From an uncultured Lachnospiraceae bacterium (GTDB taxonomy: Bacteria; Bacillota; Clostridia; Lachnospirales; Lachnospiraceae): DNA of 38,757 bases. Both the position numbers and the translations under genes were made by a program. The notes under the pieces are model-generated. The model was not told where the DNA came from. It saw only the letters and a program-made list of their open reading frames with translations, and searched no databases. Positions within the stretch are counted from its first letter, which is position 1; every line of letters begins with the position of its first letter. The stretch spans positions 1 to 38,757 of the forward strand of contig CALWLN010000057.1 in the NCBI GenBank assembly GCA_944381535.1. The letters run 5' to 3'. Positions 24,963 to 32,271 of this stretch are shown here, piece after piece.

Positions 24963-26556
24963 GACGAAGAAGATTATCGTAACTATTATAACCCTGCTGG
25001 TCGTTGCGGCCCTGGCTGCCGGAGGAATTTTCATCTATCTGTGGCAGCGGAACAATCAGCTGGTGGCAGAGGTCCAACCGGTGGAAAATCTTACCTGGGG
25101 CTACAGCGGAAATGAGATGACAAGCTCCGGTATGGTGACGAATGATTTTTACCAGGATGTGTATCTCATTGAAGGCCAGACGTTGAAGGAGGTTTATGTG
25201 GCAGAGGGGCAGGAGGTAAAGGCCGGCGACCAGTTGCTGGCCTATGACATGACCCTCACCGAGCTTCAGGTAGAGATGCAGGAGCTGGAGGTCGAGAATA
25301 TCAAGAATAAGATCATACTGGCAAAGCGGGAGCTGGAAAAATTGAAGAACACAACCCCCATACCGGAGCAGCCTGTGATTCCGGAACAGCCCGCAGAACC
25401 GGAGCCGGAACCAGTGGAGCCGGTGCAGTATGACGAAACGGCCGGGGCATTTCACTTTTTAAACGGAGAGGTGGATACTGAACTTGCTGAGAGCGGCGGA
25501 AAAGGAACGCCGGAGGCTCCTTATATTATCCGCTGCATGCCTGGATGTTATGTGGAGGGCAGTTATCTGAATCAGATTGCTTTAGCGGAAACACCCGTGT
25601 TTGTGAGGCTGCAGATAATCGACCCAACCTCCGGTGCGGCCGTGTCCGGAAAATTCTGGGATATCAACACCAGACAATTTAACGGCATGGCTTTTGACGA
25701 CTTGGCAAAATGGTCTGTGGAGGCCAAGGCTCCCATAGAGGAAGAAGTGCCGGAGGAGCCGGAGCTGCCAGAAGAACCGGAGCTTCCTGTGGAACCGGAA
25801 ATTCCTCAGGGCTATACTGCCAAGGAGCTTGCCGCGGCTGTCAAGACTGCCGAGAAGAATTTAAAGGATCTTGATTTGCAGAGACGCCAGGCGGAGCTTC
25901 AGTTGGAACAGATGAAAAAGGTGACAGCGGACGGCGTGGTGACAGCCACAGTGGACGGAACCGTCAAGACTGTGGGAGACATGGCAAATCCACCCCAGGA
26001 TGGGTCCCCCTTCCTCACAGTGTCCGGGTCGGAAGGTCTGTATGTATCCGGAACCCTGACAGAGCTTCAGCTTGAGGATGTCACGGTGGGCCAGGTAGTA
26101 TATGCCAACTCCTGGGAGAGCGGCATGAGTTTCGAGGCTACCATTCAGGAGATTTCTCCCTACCCCACGGAGAACAGCAACAGCTGGGGAGAGGGCAATC
26201 CAAACGTGTCCTACTACCCCTATACGGCCTATATTTCCGATACGGAAGGACTTCGAAACGGGGAGTATGTGGATCTGACCATGACCGCCATGTATTCCGA
26301 GGAGGAGGCGAGCGCCCTTTATCTACAGAAGGCCTATATCCGTGAAGAGAACGGCAGAAGCTATGTGATGATAGCCGATGAGAAGGATCGCCTGAAGAAG
26401 CAGTATGTGGAGACCGGGAAAACCATTTACGGGGAAGCCGTAGAGATCAAGTCGGGACTTTCCAGGGAGGACAGGATTGCCTTCCCTTACGGAAAGACGG
26501 CGAAAGAGGGTATCCGGGTAAAAGACACTTCCGATTCCGGAATGATATATTATTAA
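24955..26556 (+). CDS. Membrane-fusion adaptor protein 2 with an inserted domain
   Basis: A 533-residue membrane-anchored protein (hydrophobic segment about 7-29). The lipoyl half (about 60-98) and first hairpin helix (99-132) are followed by a Pro/Glu-rich linker (133-158), an extra domain of about 100 residues (159-260) that I do not recognise, a second Pro/Glu-rich linker (261-286), then the return helix (287-322) and the rest of the adaptor. The insert thus sits at the tip of the hairpin. The start is ATG 24955, with AAGGAGG in the end of the ATPase gene. It is a second, distinct adaptor in the same operon; most such operons encode one. Confidence 0.82.
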   Translation: MRRTKKIIVTIITLLVVAALAAGGIFIYLWQRNNQLVAEVQPVENLTWGYSGNEMTSSGMVTNDFYQDVYLIEGQTLKEVYVAEGQEVKAGDQLLAYDMTLTELQVEMQELEVENIKNKIILAKRELEKLKNTTPIPEQPVIPEQPAEPEPEPVEPVQYDETAGAFHFLNGEVDTELAESGGKGTPEAPYIIRCMPGCYVEGSYLNQIALAETPVFVRLQIIDPTSGAAVSGKFWDINTRQFNGMAFDDLAKWSVEAKAPIEEEVPEEPELPEEPELPVEPEIPQGYTAKELAAAVKTAEKNLKDLDLQRRQAELQLEQMKKVTADGVVTATVDGTVKTVGDMANPPQDGSPFLTVSGSEGLYVSGTLTELQLEDVTVGQVVYANSWESGMSFEATIQEISPYPTENSNSWGEGNPNVSYYPYTAYISDTEGLRNGEYVDLTMTAMYSEEEASALYLQKAYIREENGRSYVMIADEKDRLKKQYVETGKTIYGEAVEIKSGLSREDRIAFPYGKTAKEGIRVKDTSDSGMIYY

Positions 26557-26571
26557 GGAGGAGAGCGGCTC

Positions 26572-27825
26572 ATGTTAGAAAATATCAGACTGTCCTTTCA
26601 GGGGATTTGGTCACATAAAATGCGTTCGTTCCTTACCATGCTTGGTATCATTATCGGGATTGCGGCGATCATCGCCATTGTCTCTACCATCACAGGAACG
26701 AACGAGCAGATTAAGCAGAATTTGATTGGCGCCGGGGACAACAATGTCAACGTGCAGTTGTACATGGGGGATTCCACCTATGAAATAGAGTACAGCGGAA
26801 TTCCCGAGGGGGTTCCCGTTATCACCAGGGAGGTCCTTGAGGAGATTCGAGGTGTGGAGGAAGTGAAGGACGCCGCCCTCTTCGTATCCAGGGATACTTA
26901 CAATACCATTTACCATAAAAATACGGGAATTACCGGCGGAAAGCTTTACGGCGTTGAGAAGGAATATTTTGATGTGTGCAATTACATAGTCAAGAGCGGG
27001 CGTGTTTTTGACGACGGAGACGTCAGCAATTTCAGAAAGGTGGCCGTTCTTGACGAGGACTCCGCGGAAACGTTGTTTTCCGGGGAGGATCCGGTGGGAA
27101 AAACCATTGAGATTTTAAAGGAGCCTTACGTGGTCATCGGAGTGGTGACAAAGTCCAGTAAGTTTGAACCGGTGATCAACAGCATGGATGATTATTACAT
27201 GTACGCCCAGCGAAGCAGCGGCGGCGTGTTTGTGCCCTATGCGACCTGGCCGGGGCTTTATGGCTATGATGAGCCCCAGAAGCTGGTGCTGACGGTGAAC
27301 AATACCGAGGACATGACGGCGGCGGGCAAAAAGAGCGCGGATATTTTGAATTCTTATCTGTCGGTGACAGATAACACCATACAGTACAAGGCCATTGATC
27401 TCTTAGAGCAGGCCAAGGAAATTCAGGAGTTGAGCAGATCCACCAACACCATGCTGATATGGATTGCGGGAATTTCCCTTCTGGTGGGCGGTATCGGCGT
27501 CATGAACATCATGCTGGTGTCGGTGACGGAGCGGACCCAGGAGATTGGATTGAAGAAGGCCATTGGAGCCAGAAAATCCAGGATACTGGGACAGTTTTTA
27601 ACCGAGGCGGCAGTGCTGACCAGTCTGGGCGGATTGTTCGGCGTGATCGTGGGAATCATTCTGGCGGAGGTCATATCCAAGCTCACCGGAACGCTGGTGG
27701 CCATCAGCGCGCCGGCGGCGGTGGGTGCCGTGGTATTTTCCATGATCATCGGTATTGTGTTCGGGTTGCTGCCCTCCTATAAGGCGGCGAATCTGAATCC
27801 CATTGACGCGCTGCGGCATGAGTAA
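26572..27825 (+). CDS. ABC transporter permease, MacB/FtsX type
   Basis: A 417-residue permease with a first membrane helix at about 18-42 (LTMLGIIIGIAAIIAIVS), a large extracellular MacB-like domain (about 43-280), and three C-terminal helices (about 287-310, 338-365, 378-400). SVTERTQEIGLKKAIGARKSRI is the usual coupling segment, and the end NPIDALRHE is typical. It works with the ATPase encoded at 24273-24962. Gene order adaptor-ATPase-adaptor-permease suggests one complex exporting a peptide or hydrophobic compound. The start is behind AAGGAGGAG. The operon ends at terminators at 27883-27939 and 28025-28063. Confidence 0.92.
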   Translation: MLENIRLSFQGIWSHKMRSFLTMLGIIIGIAAIIAIVSTITGTNEQIKQNLIGAGDNNVNVQLYMGDSTYEIEYSGIPEGVPVITREVLEEIRGVEEVKDAALFVSRDTYNTIYHKNTGITGGKLYGVEKEYFDVCNYIVKSGRVFDDGDVSNFRKVAVLDEDSAETLFSGEDPVGKTIEILKEPYVVIGVVTKSSKFEPVINSMDDYYMYAQRSSGGVFVPYATWPGLYGYDEPQKLVLTVNNTEDMTAAGKKSADILNSYLSVTDNTIQYKAIDLLEQAKEIQELSRSTNTMLIWIAGISLLVGGIGVMNIMLVSVTERTQEIGLKKAIGARKSRILGQFLTEAAVLTSLGGLFGVIVGIILAEVISKLTGTLVAISAPAAVGAVVFSMIIGIVFGLLPSYKAANLNPIDALRHE

Positions 27826-27882
27826 GCGCGGAAGCGGAAGCTGATGGTCGTGCCGCGGCATGGCCGGGCAGAAAAATTCAGG

Positions 27883-27939
27883 AAAAAGAAGGTGTCGGCA
27901 AAATCTTCAACATTGAGGGTGGAGCGATACCTTCTTTTT
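27883..27939 (+). terminator. Terminator of the export operon
   Basis: AAAAAGAAGGTGTCG pairs with CGATACCTTCTTTTT (one bulge and mismatch) around a 27-base loop, with T run. It lies 58 bases after the permease stop. Confidence 0.7.
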
Positions 27940-28024
27940 CAAAAAATCTTGCTTTTTCTGCCGCAAAAAATAGGAATGGATTGAATATGACTTTGCTACG
28001 ATACAAGAGTTTTTCGCCTCTGCT

Positions 28025-28063
28025 ACGATACAGAGTAGAGCGGTCTTTTGTATCGTTTTTTTT
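28025..28063 (+). terminator. Second terminator with a duplicated left arm
   Basis: ACGATACA (28025-28032) pairs with TGTATCGT (28049-28056), followed by eight Ts. An extra copy of the left arm, GCTACGATACA, lies 27 bases earlier (27995-28005), so two alternative stems are possible. It separates the export operon from padR. Confidence 0.75.
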
Positions 28064-28107
28064 GCTGAGACTGATGCTTACAAGAGAAATTCAACTATAT
28101 TTTTACA

Positions 28108-28137
28108 TTGACAATACTGTGCAATACACAGTATAAT
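28108..28137 (+). promoter_or_regulatory. padR promoter with operator in the spacer
   Basis: TTGACA (28108-28113), 18 bases, TATAAT (28132-28137). The spacer contains a perfect inverted repeat ATACTGTG-CAATA-CACAGTAT (28114-28134), of the kind bound by PadR repressors. Binding would cover both boxes. Initiation at about 28144 leaves a very short leader, with the AGGAGG almost at the 5' end. Confidence 0.8.
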
Positions 28138-28152
28138 GAAGTCAGGAGGTGT

Positions 28153-28503
28153 ATGGCTGTGGGAGAAGAAAAGGATTTACGGGACAGTCTGTTGATGGAG
28201 CTTCGCAGAGGAACGCTGGTGCTTAGCGTATTAAGCCAGATGGGAACGCCCAAATACGGCTATTCTCTGGTACAGAGTCTGGAAGAGAAGGGCGTGTCCA
28301 TCGACCCCAACACACTGTATCCGTTACTTCGCCGGTTAGAGAAGCAGGGGCTTCTCAAGAGCCAGTGGGAGATGGGCGGTTCCAAGCCCAGAAAATACTA
28401 CCAGAGAACGGAATATGGCAGTGAGATTTACCGGGAACTTAAGGGTCAGTGGCAGCAACTAGCCGCCGGTATGGAGCAGCTGTGGAAGGAGGAGGAGCTA
28501 TGA
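28153..28503 (+). CDS. PadR-family transcriptional repressor
   Basis: A 116-residue winged-helix regulator. The block RGTLVLSVLSQMGTPKYGYSLVQ and then SIDPNTLYPLLRRLEKQGLL are the PadR DNA-binding core, with a short C-terminal dimer helix as in subfamily 2. The start ATG 28153 follows AGGAGG closely; GTG 28159 is an alternative with more usual spacing. It overlaps the next gene through ATGA and probably represses its own promoter through the inverted repeat at 28114-28134. Whether it also controls the export operon upstream is unknown; no copy of its site was seen before that operon. Confidence 0.92.
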   Translation: MAVGEEKDLRDSLLMELRRGTLVLSVLSQMGTPKYGYSLVQSLEEKGVSIDPNTLYPLLRRLEKQGLLKSQWEMGGSKPRKYYQRTEYGSEIYRELKGQWQQLAAGMEQLWKEEEL

Positions 28504-29636
28504 ATAAAAAAGACAGAGATTTGATGGAACGGTACATTTATCAGGTAGTCCGACGTCTGCCGGGAGACCAGCGTAAGGAGGTAGGGCTAGAGCTTGAGGA
28601 ACTGATAGGAGATATGTGGGAGGCGGCGGAAGCCGCCAAAGAAACGGATACTTCCGGGGGAACTTCTTCCATGGATGAAATTTTGACAAAGCTGGGCAAT
28701 CCTGCGGATTTTGCAAAAAAATATCAGGATGATACCCATTATGTAATCGGGCCGGAGTATTTTGATACCTATCGGTGGTTTATGAAGGTCGTGTTGGTTG
28801 GCGTGCTGATTTCGGTGTTGGTGGTCGGTGTGCTGGAAGGTTTCAGGGAGGTGGGGTTCAGCCTGAATACGCCTGATCTTCGGATTTTGGCAAGAGTTAT
28901 TGCGGAGGCCGTGGCGGACATGATCGGAAACGGCATTGTGTCCGCAATGGGGGCCTTTGGCGCAGTAACGCTGATTTTCGCTCTGTTGGAGCGTCGGAGG
29001 GTAAAGCTGGATATTGGAAAGATGGCAAAATGGACGGCGCGGGAGCCAGGGGATAATTTTTCCGGGAAGAAGGCCGGATGGACGACGGAGTATTTGGAGC
29101 CCATACCGCATAAGAAGGCACTGATTAAGCGCAGTGACAGTATCGTGAACATTATACTCTCGGTCTTTGTATGCATACTTTTTCTGCTTGCGCCGGAGCT
29201 GTTCGCCCTAGTTTCCAGAGAAAGCGGTCAATGGGTTACGGTTCCTGTTTTGAATTTGGCAGAGTGGAACAGGATTTATCCATGGATTCTTCTAAGTATG
29301 CTGTTTGGCGTGATAGATTCTGTCGTCCGCCTTGCCGTCGGGCATTATTGTAAAACGGTGATGATTAGCGGAATTGTGTTTGGCGGGATTTTACAGATCG
29401 TCACCTGCATTGCCGCACTCAAAACGACAACCTTCTGGAATACGGATTTTATTGAAAATTGTAGGCAGCTTCTGGGGGAAGTGTTTGTGGAGAGCCAGGG
29501 CCTTCTGGCCCACTGGAACGCCGGAACTATAACGAATGTGGTTCTAACAATTTGTCTTATCGTAATTTTGGCGGAGGTAGCGGTCACCGTTTACAAAACG
29601 CTCCGTTACGGCCTGGAGCGTTGGGAGGTTCCGTAA
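28500..29636 (+). CDS. HAAS-domain membrane protein paired with PadR
   Basis: A 378-residue protein: an N-terminal soluble helical domain (about 1-80, ERYIYQVVRRLPGDQRKEVGLELEELIGDM, ending with LTKLGNPADFAKKY) matching the HAAS/DUF1700 type, followed by about six membrane segments (first at 97-120, last near 345-370). HAAS proteins are usually encoded next to PadR regulators and are thought to act as their membrane partners or anti-regulators. The ATG at 28500 overlaps the padR stop (ATGA) with GGAGGAG upstream, so the two are made together. The signal sensed is unknown. Confidence 0.8.
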   Translation: MNKKDRDLMERYIYQVVRRLPGDQRKEVGLELEELIGDMWEAAEAAKETDTSGGTSSMDEILTKLGNPADFAKKYQDDTHYVIGPEYFDTYRWFMKVVLVGVLISVLVVGVLEGFREVGFSLNTPDLRILARVIAEAVADMIGNGIVSAMGAFGAVTLIFALLERRRVKLDIGKMAKWTAREPGDNFSGKKAGWTTEYLEPIPHKKALIKRSDSIVNIILSVFVCILFLLAPELFALVSRESGQWVTVPVLNLAEWNRIYPWILLSMLFGVIDSVVRLAVGHYCKTVMISGIVFGGILQIVTCIAALKTTTFWNTDFIENCRQLLGEVFVESQGLLAHWNAGTITNVVLTICLIVILAEVAVTVYKTLRYGLERWEVP

Positions 29637-29676
29637 AAAGCGTGTATACAAGGGGGATACCATCTTCCTGAATGAC

Positions 29677-29705
29677 TTGACAAATATATTTCTTTGAAGT
29701 ACAAT
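29677..29705 (+). promoter_or_regulatory. Promoter of the toxin-antitoxin operon
   Basis: TTGACA (29677-29682), 17 bases, TACAAT (29700-29705). It lies 56 bases ahead of the antitoxin ATG. Confidence 0.75.
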
Positions 29706-29760
29706 TTCTTTAAAACATGGAAACAAAGAAAGTTTGCAATTTTAATTCGGGAGGGATTAT

Positions 29761-30141
29761 ATGGCGATTGACACAGCCAAAAGGCGTGATATCATGGAAA
29801 CAAAAAAGATTCATATTTCTGAAAAACGTCAGATAACAATACCCAAGAAATTCTTTGTAATGTTGGGATTTGATACGGAAGCAGAGTGTGTGGTTCGGGG
29901 AAATGAGTTGGTGCTTAGGCCGGCCAGGCAGAACAGGGACGGAGCGTTTGCGGAGGAATTACTGGCAGATTTGATTCGGGAAGGCTATAGTGGAGAGGAG
30001 TTGCTTTGCGAGTTTAAGAGAAGGCAGAAGCAGATACGGCCGGCAGTAGATGCTATGTTAGAGGAGGCGAAACGTGCGGCAGCTTCCGAGACAGAGTATA
30101 TGACGTACCAGGAAATTTTTGATGAGGAGGACAACGTATGA
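29761..30141 (+). CDS. AbrB/SpoVT-type antitoxin
   Basis: A 126-residue protein. Residues about 13-58 (KKIHISEKRQITIPKKFFVMLGFDTEAECVV) are a swapped-hairpin AbrB/MazE DNA-binding domain; the charged C-terminal half (about 65-126) should bind the toxin. It is expected to neutralise the toxin encoded next and to repress the operon. The start is ATG 29761 behind GGGAGGG. It overlaps the toxin gene by ATGA, the usual coupling. An internal ATG 33 bases later has no binding site. Confidence 0.85.
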   Translation: MAIDTAKRRDIMETKKIHISEKRQITIPKKFFVMLGFDTEAECVVRGNELVLRPARQNRDGAFAEELLADLIREGYSGEELLCEFKRRQKQIRPAVDAMLEEAKRAAASETEYMTYQEIFDEEDNV

Positions 30142-30431
30142 TGGAGGTACGTTTTCTTCCTCCTGCCGCTAAATTTTTAAAAAAGTTGAAGGATAAGACA
30201 TTAAAAAAATTGTATCAGGAAGCCGTTGATACAATTTGCGCGGATTATACGGTGGGGGACGCCAAAACAGGGGACTTGGCGGGAATTTACGGTTATGATA
30301 TTTACTATAATAAAACCAATTATGAATTGGCTTATACGGTGGAATATCAGAATGGAGAAATAATCGTTGTGATTATGGCAGGAACCAGAGAAAATTTTTA
30401 TGAAGAACTGAAGCGGTATATGAAAAATTGA
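30138..30431 (+). CDS. RelE/ParE-superfamily toxin
   Basis: A 97-residue basic protein beginning VRFLPPAAKFLKKLKDKTLKKLY and containing GIYGYDIYYNKTNYELAYTVE, the pattern of the RelE/ParE fold. RelE-like members cut mRNA on ribosomes; ParE-like ones act on gyrase; which applies here is open. The start ATG 30138 lies 7 bases after GAGGAGG. AbrB-type antitoxins usually pair with MazF or PIN toxins, so this pairing with a RelE fold is somewhat unusual but known in Firmicutes. A fragment of another RelE-family toxin follows directly. Confidence 0.8.
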   Translation: MMEVRFLPPAAKFLKKLKDKTLKKLYQEAVDTICADYTVGDAKTGDLAGIYGYDIYYNKTNYELAYTVEYQNGEIIVVIMAGTRENFYEELKRYMKN

Positions 30432-30441
30432 CACAGGTTCC

Positions 30442-30558
30442 GGGAATTTGTCAGGATTTTGGAGCAGGAGAATCAATGACCGGGACAGACTGATATACAA
30501 GCTCGACGAGGAAAACGTCTTTATTTTGGCTTGCCGGTATCATTACTATGACAGCTAA
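30442..30558 (+). pseudogene. Truncated YoeB/Txe-type toxin remnant
   Basis: In the frame ending at TAA 30556-30558 the translation reads NLSGFWSRRINDRDRLIYKL and then ENVFILACRYHYYDS. This is the C-terminal 37 or so residues of a YoeB/Txe toxin, including the catalytic Arg/His area (RRI, CRYHY). There is no start codon with a binding site, and a stop at 30421-30423 closes the frame upstream, so the N-terminal half is lost. The fragment abuts the intact RelE-like gene, suggesting that one toxin-antitoxin module inserted into or recombined with another. Confidence 0.8.
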
Positions 30559-30569
30559 GCAAAACCACC

Positions 30570-30598
30570 TTGCCAGAATCCACAAACTGCGCTATAAT
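30570..30598 (+). promoter_or_regulatory. serS promoter
   Basis: TTGCCA (30570-30575), 17 bases, TATAAT (30593-30598). It starts just after the yoeB remnant and about 150 bases before serS. Confidence 0.75.
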
Positions 30599-30599
30599 A

Positions 30600-30636
30600 G
30601 TTCTGCTTGGCGAGGTGTTGTCGAGCTTAGCAGAAC
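30600..30636. promoter_or_regulatory. Inverted repeat at the serS transcription start
   Basis: GTTCTGCT (30600-30607) and AGCAGAAC (30629-30636) are perfect 8-base arms with a 21-base centre, immediately after the -10 box. It could be an operator or a 5' hairpin of the mRNA. No T-box features (specifier loop, conserved antiterminator) are seen. Confidence 0.4.
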
Positions 30637-30677
30637 GAATACCTAGTCCCTTAACGAATTGGAGCCGGAGGCGAACA

Positions 30678-30716
30678 ATGAGTTTAGTGGCTATGGTGAA
30701 ATGTGGGAAAGCTTAA
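30678..30716 (+). CDS. Possible 12-residue leader peptide upstream of serS
   Basis: MSLVAMVKCGKA, ATG 30678 with GGAGG six bases upstream, TAA at 30714-30716, 34 bases before serS. The ribosome binding site is as good as those of real genes nearby. It contains a single Ser codon, so classical attenuation by serine starvation is unlikely. It could tune serS translation or be accidental. Confidence 0.3.
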   Translation: MSLVAMVKCGKA

Positions 30717-30750
30717 AACAGCCGGAAAACAGAAGCGGAGAGGAATAAGA

Positions 30751-32040
30751 ATGATTGACTTAAAATTTTTGCGGGAGAACCCGGACATTGTAAAACAGAA
30801 CATCAAAAATAAATTCCAGGACAGCAAGCTTCCCCTGGTGGACAAAGTCATCGAGCTGGACGTGAAGGCCAGGGCGGCCCAGCAGGAGGCGGATGATCTG
30901 CGGGCGGAGCGTAAAAAACTGTCCAAACAGATTGGCGCGCTGATGGCCCAGGGTAAGAAGGAAGAAGCCGAGGCCGTGAAGGCCCGGGTAAATGCCGGGG
31001 CGGAGCGACTGGCTGTTCTTGAGAAGGAAGAGACGGAGCTGCGGGAGAAGGTAACGGGTATCATGATGATCATCCCCAACATCATCGACCCCTCCGTTCC
31101 CATCGGAAAGGACGACAGTGAGAATGTGGAGGTGGAGCGGTTCGGGGAGCCGGTGATGCCGGACTTTGAGATCCCCTACCACGCTCAGATTATGGAGTCT
31201 TTTCACGGCCTGGACTTAGACAGCGCCCGGAAGGTAGCCGGAAACGGATTTTACTATCTGATGGGGGACATTGCGAGACTTCACTCCGCGGTGATTTCCT
31301 ATGCCAGAGATTTTATGATCAACCGGGGCTTTACCTACTGCGTACCGCCCTTTATGATTCGTAGCAACGTGGTTACCGGCGTCATGAGCTTTGCCGAGAT
31401 GGACGCCATGATGTACAAGATTGAGGGCGAAGACCTGTATCTGATCGGTACCAGCGAGCACTCCATGATCGGAAAATTCATCGACACCATTTTACAGGAG
31501 GAAGAGCTGCCCAAGACCCTTACCAGCTATTCTCCCTGCTTCCGGAAGGAGAAGGGGGCCCACGGCATTGAGGAGCGGGGCGTGTACCGGATTCATCAGT
31601 TTGAGAAGCAGGAGATGATCGTGGTCTGCAAGCCGGAGGAATCCCCCATGTGGTTTGATAAGCTGTGGCAGAACACTGTGGACTTGTTCCGCTCTCTGGA
31701 TATTCCGGTGCGGACTCTGGAATGCTGTTCCGGGGATCTGGCGGATCTGAAGGTGAAATCCATCGACGTGGAGGCATGGTCCCCCAGACAGCAGAAATAT
31801 TTTGAGGTGGGCAGTTGCTCCAACCTGGGAGACGCCCAGGCCCGCCGCCTGAAAATCCGTGTCAACGGCCAGGACGGCAAGTATTTTGCTCACACTTTGA
31901 ACAACACGGTGGTGGCTCCGCCCCGGATGTTGATCGCCTTTTTGGAGAATAATCTGAATGCGGACGGCAGTGTGAATGTGCCTGTGGCCCTGCGGCCTTA
32001 TATGGGCGGCCAGGAAAAGCTGGTGCCACCGGAGAGATAA
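30751..32040 (+). CDS. serS: Serine--tRNA ligase, atypical form
   Basis: Charges tRNA-Ser. The 429 residues show the long N-terminal coiled-coil arm (about 30-105) and a class II core. Motif 2 is CFRKEKGAHGIEERGVYRIHQFEKQE (263-288) and motif 3 is LNNTVVAPPRMLIAFLEN (383-400), keeping Arg392. Common bacterial SerRS has TAE(V/I) near here and NGSGLAVGRTL in motif 3, so GTSEHSM (233-239) and NNTVVAPPR place this one in a divergent group. The start ATG 30751 follows GGAGAGG; the frame runs further upstream without a binding site. It is a single-gene unit with its own promoter and a terminator at 32066-32107. Confidence 0.92.
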   Translation: MIDLKFLRENPDIVKQNIKNKFQDSKLPLVDKVIELDVKARAAQQEADDLRAERKKLSKQIGALMAQGKKEEAEAVKARVNAGAERLAVLEKEETELREKVTGIMMIIPNIIDPSVPIGKDDSENVEVERFGEPVMPDFEIPYHAQIMESFHGLDLDSARKVAGNGFYYLMGDIARLHSAVISYARDFMINRGFTYCVPPFMIRSNVVTGVMSFAEMDAMMYKIEGEDLYLIGTSEHSMIGKFIDTILQEEELPKTLTSYSPCFRKEKGAHGIEERGVYRIHQFEKQEMIVVCKPEESPMWFDKLWQNTVDLFRSLDIPVRTLECCSGDLADLKVKSIDVEAWSPRQQKYFEVGSCSNLGDAQARRLKIRVNGQDGKYFAHTLNNTVVAPPRMLIAFLENNLNADGSVNVPVALRPYMGGQEKLVPPER

Positions 32041-32065
32041 GAGATAATAGAAGAGTCAGAGACAG

Positions 32066-32107
32066 AAAGAGAACTGCGCATACGTTGGTGTGGCAGTTTT
32101 CTTTTTT
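32066..32107 (+). terminator. serS terminator
   Basis: AAAGAGAACTGC pairs with GCAGTTTTCTTT (one G-T pair) around a 15-base loop, with further Ts. It lies 25 bases after the serS stop. Confidence 0.8.
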
Positions 32108-32271
32108 CTTTGTCCGCTATAGACATGCCCTAACGGGAACATTATCTGTACTAAATATCTAAAAAATGTTTACAAATTATACATTTATTGTTAATGCTGA
32201 CTATATTTTTTCTGGATATACTATTTTTAGATAAATTTCGAGAATGGCATACAGAAAGAAAAAGGTGCAGT

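Noticed and set aside
30559-30750. T-box leader before serS
   Set aside because: No antiterminator core (UGGNACCGCG type) or terminator was found in this stretch.
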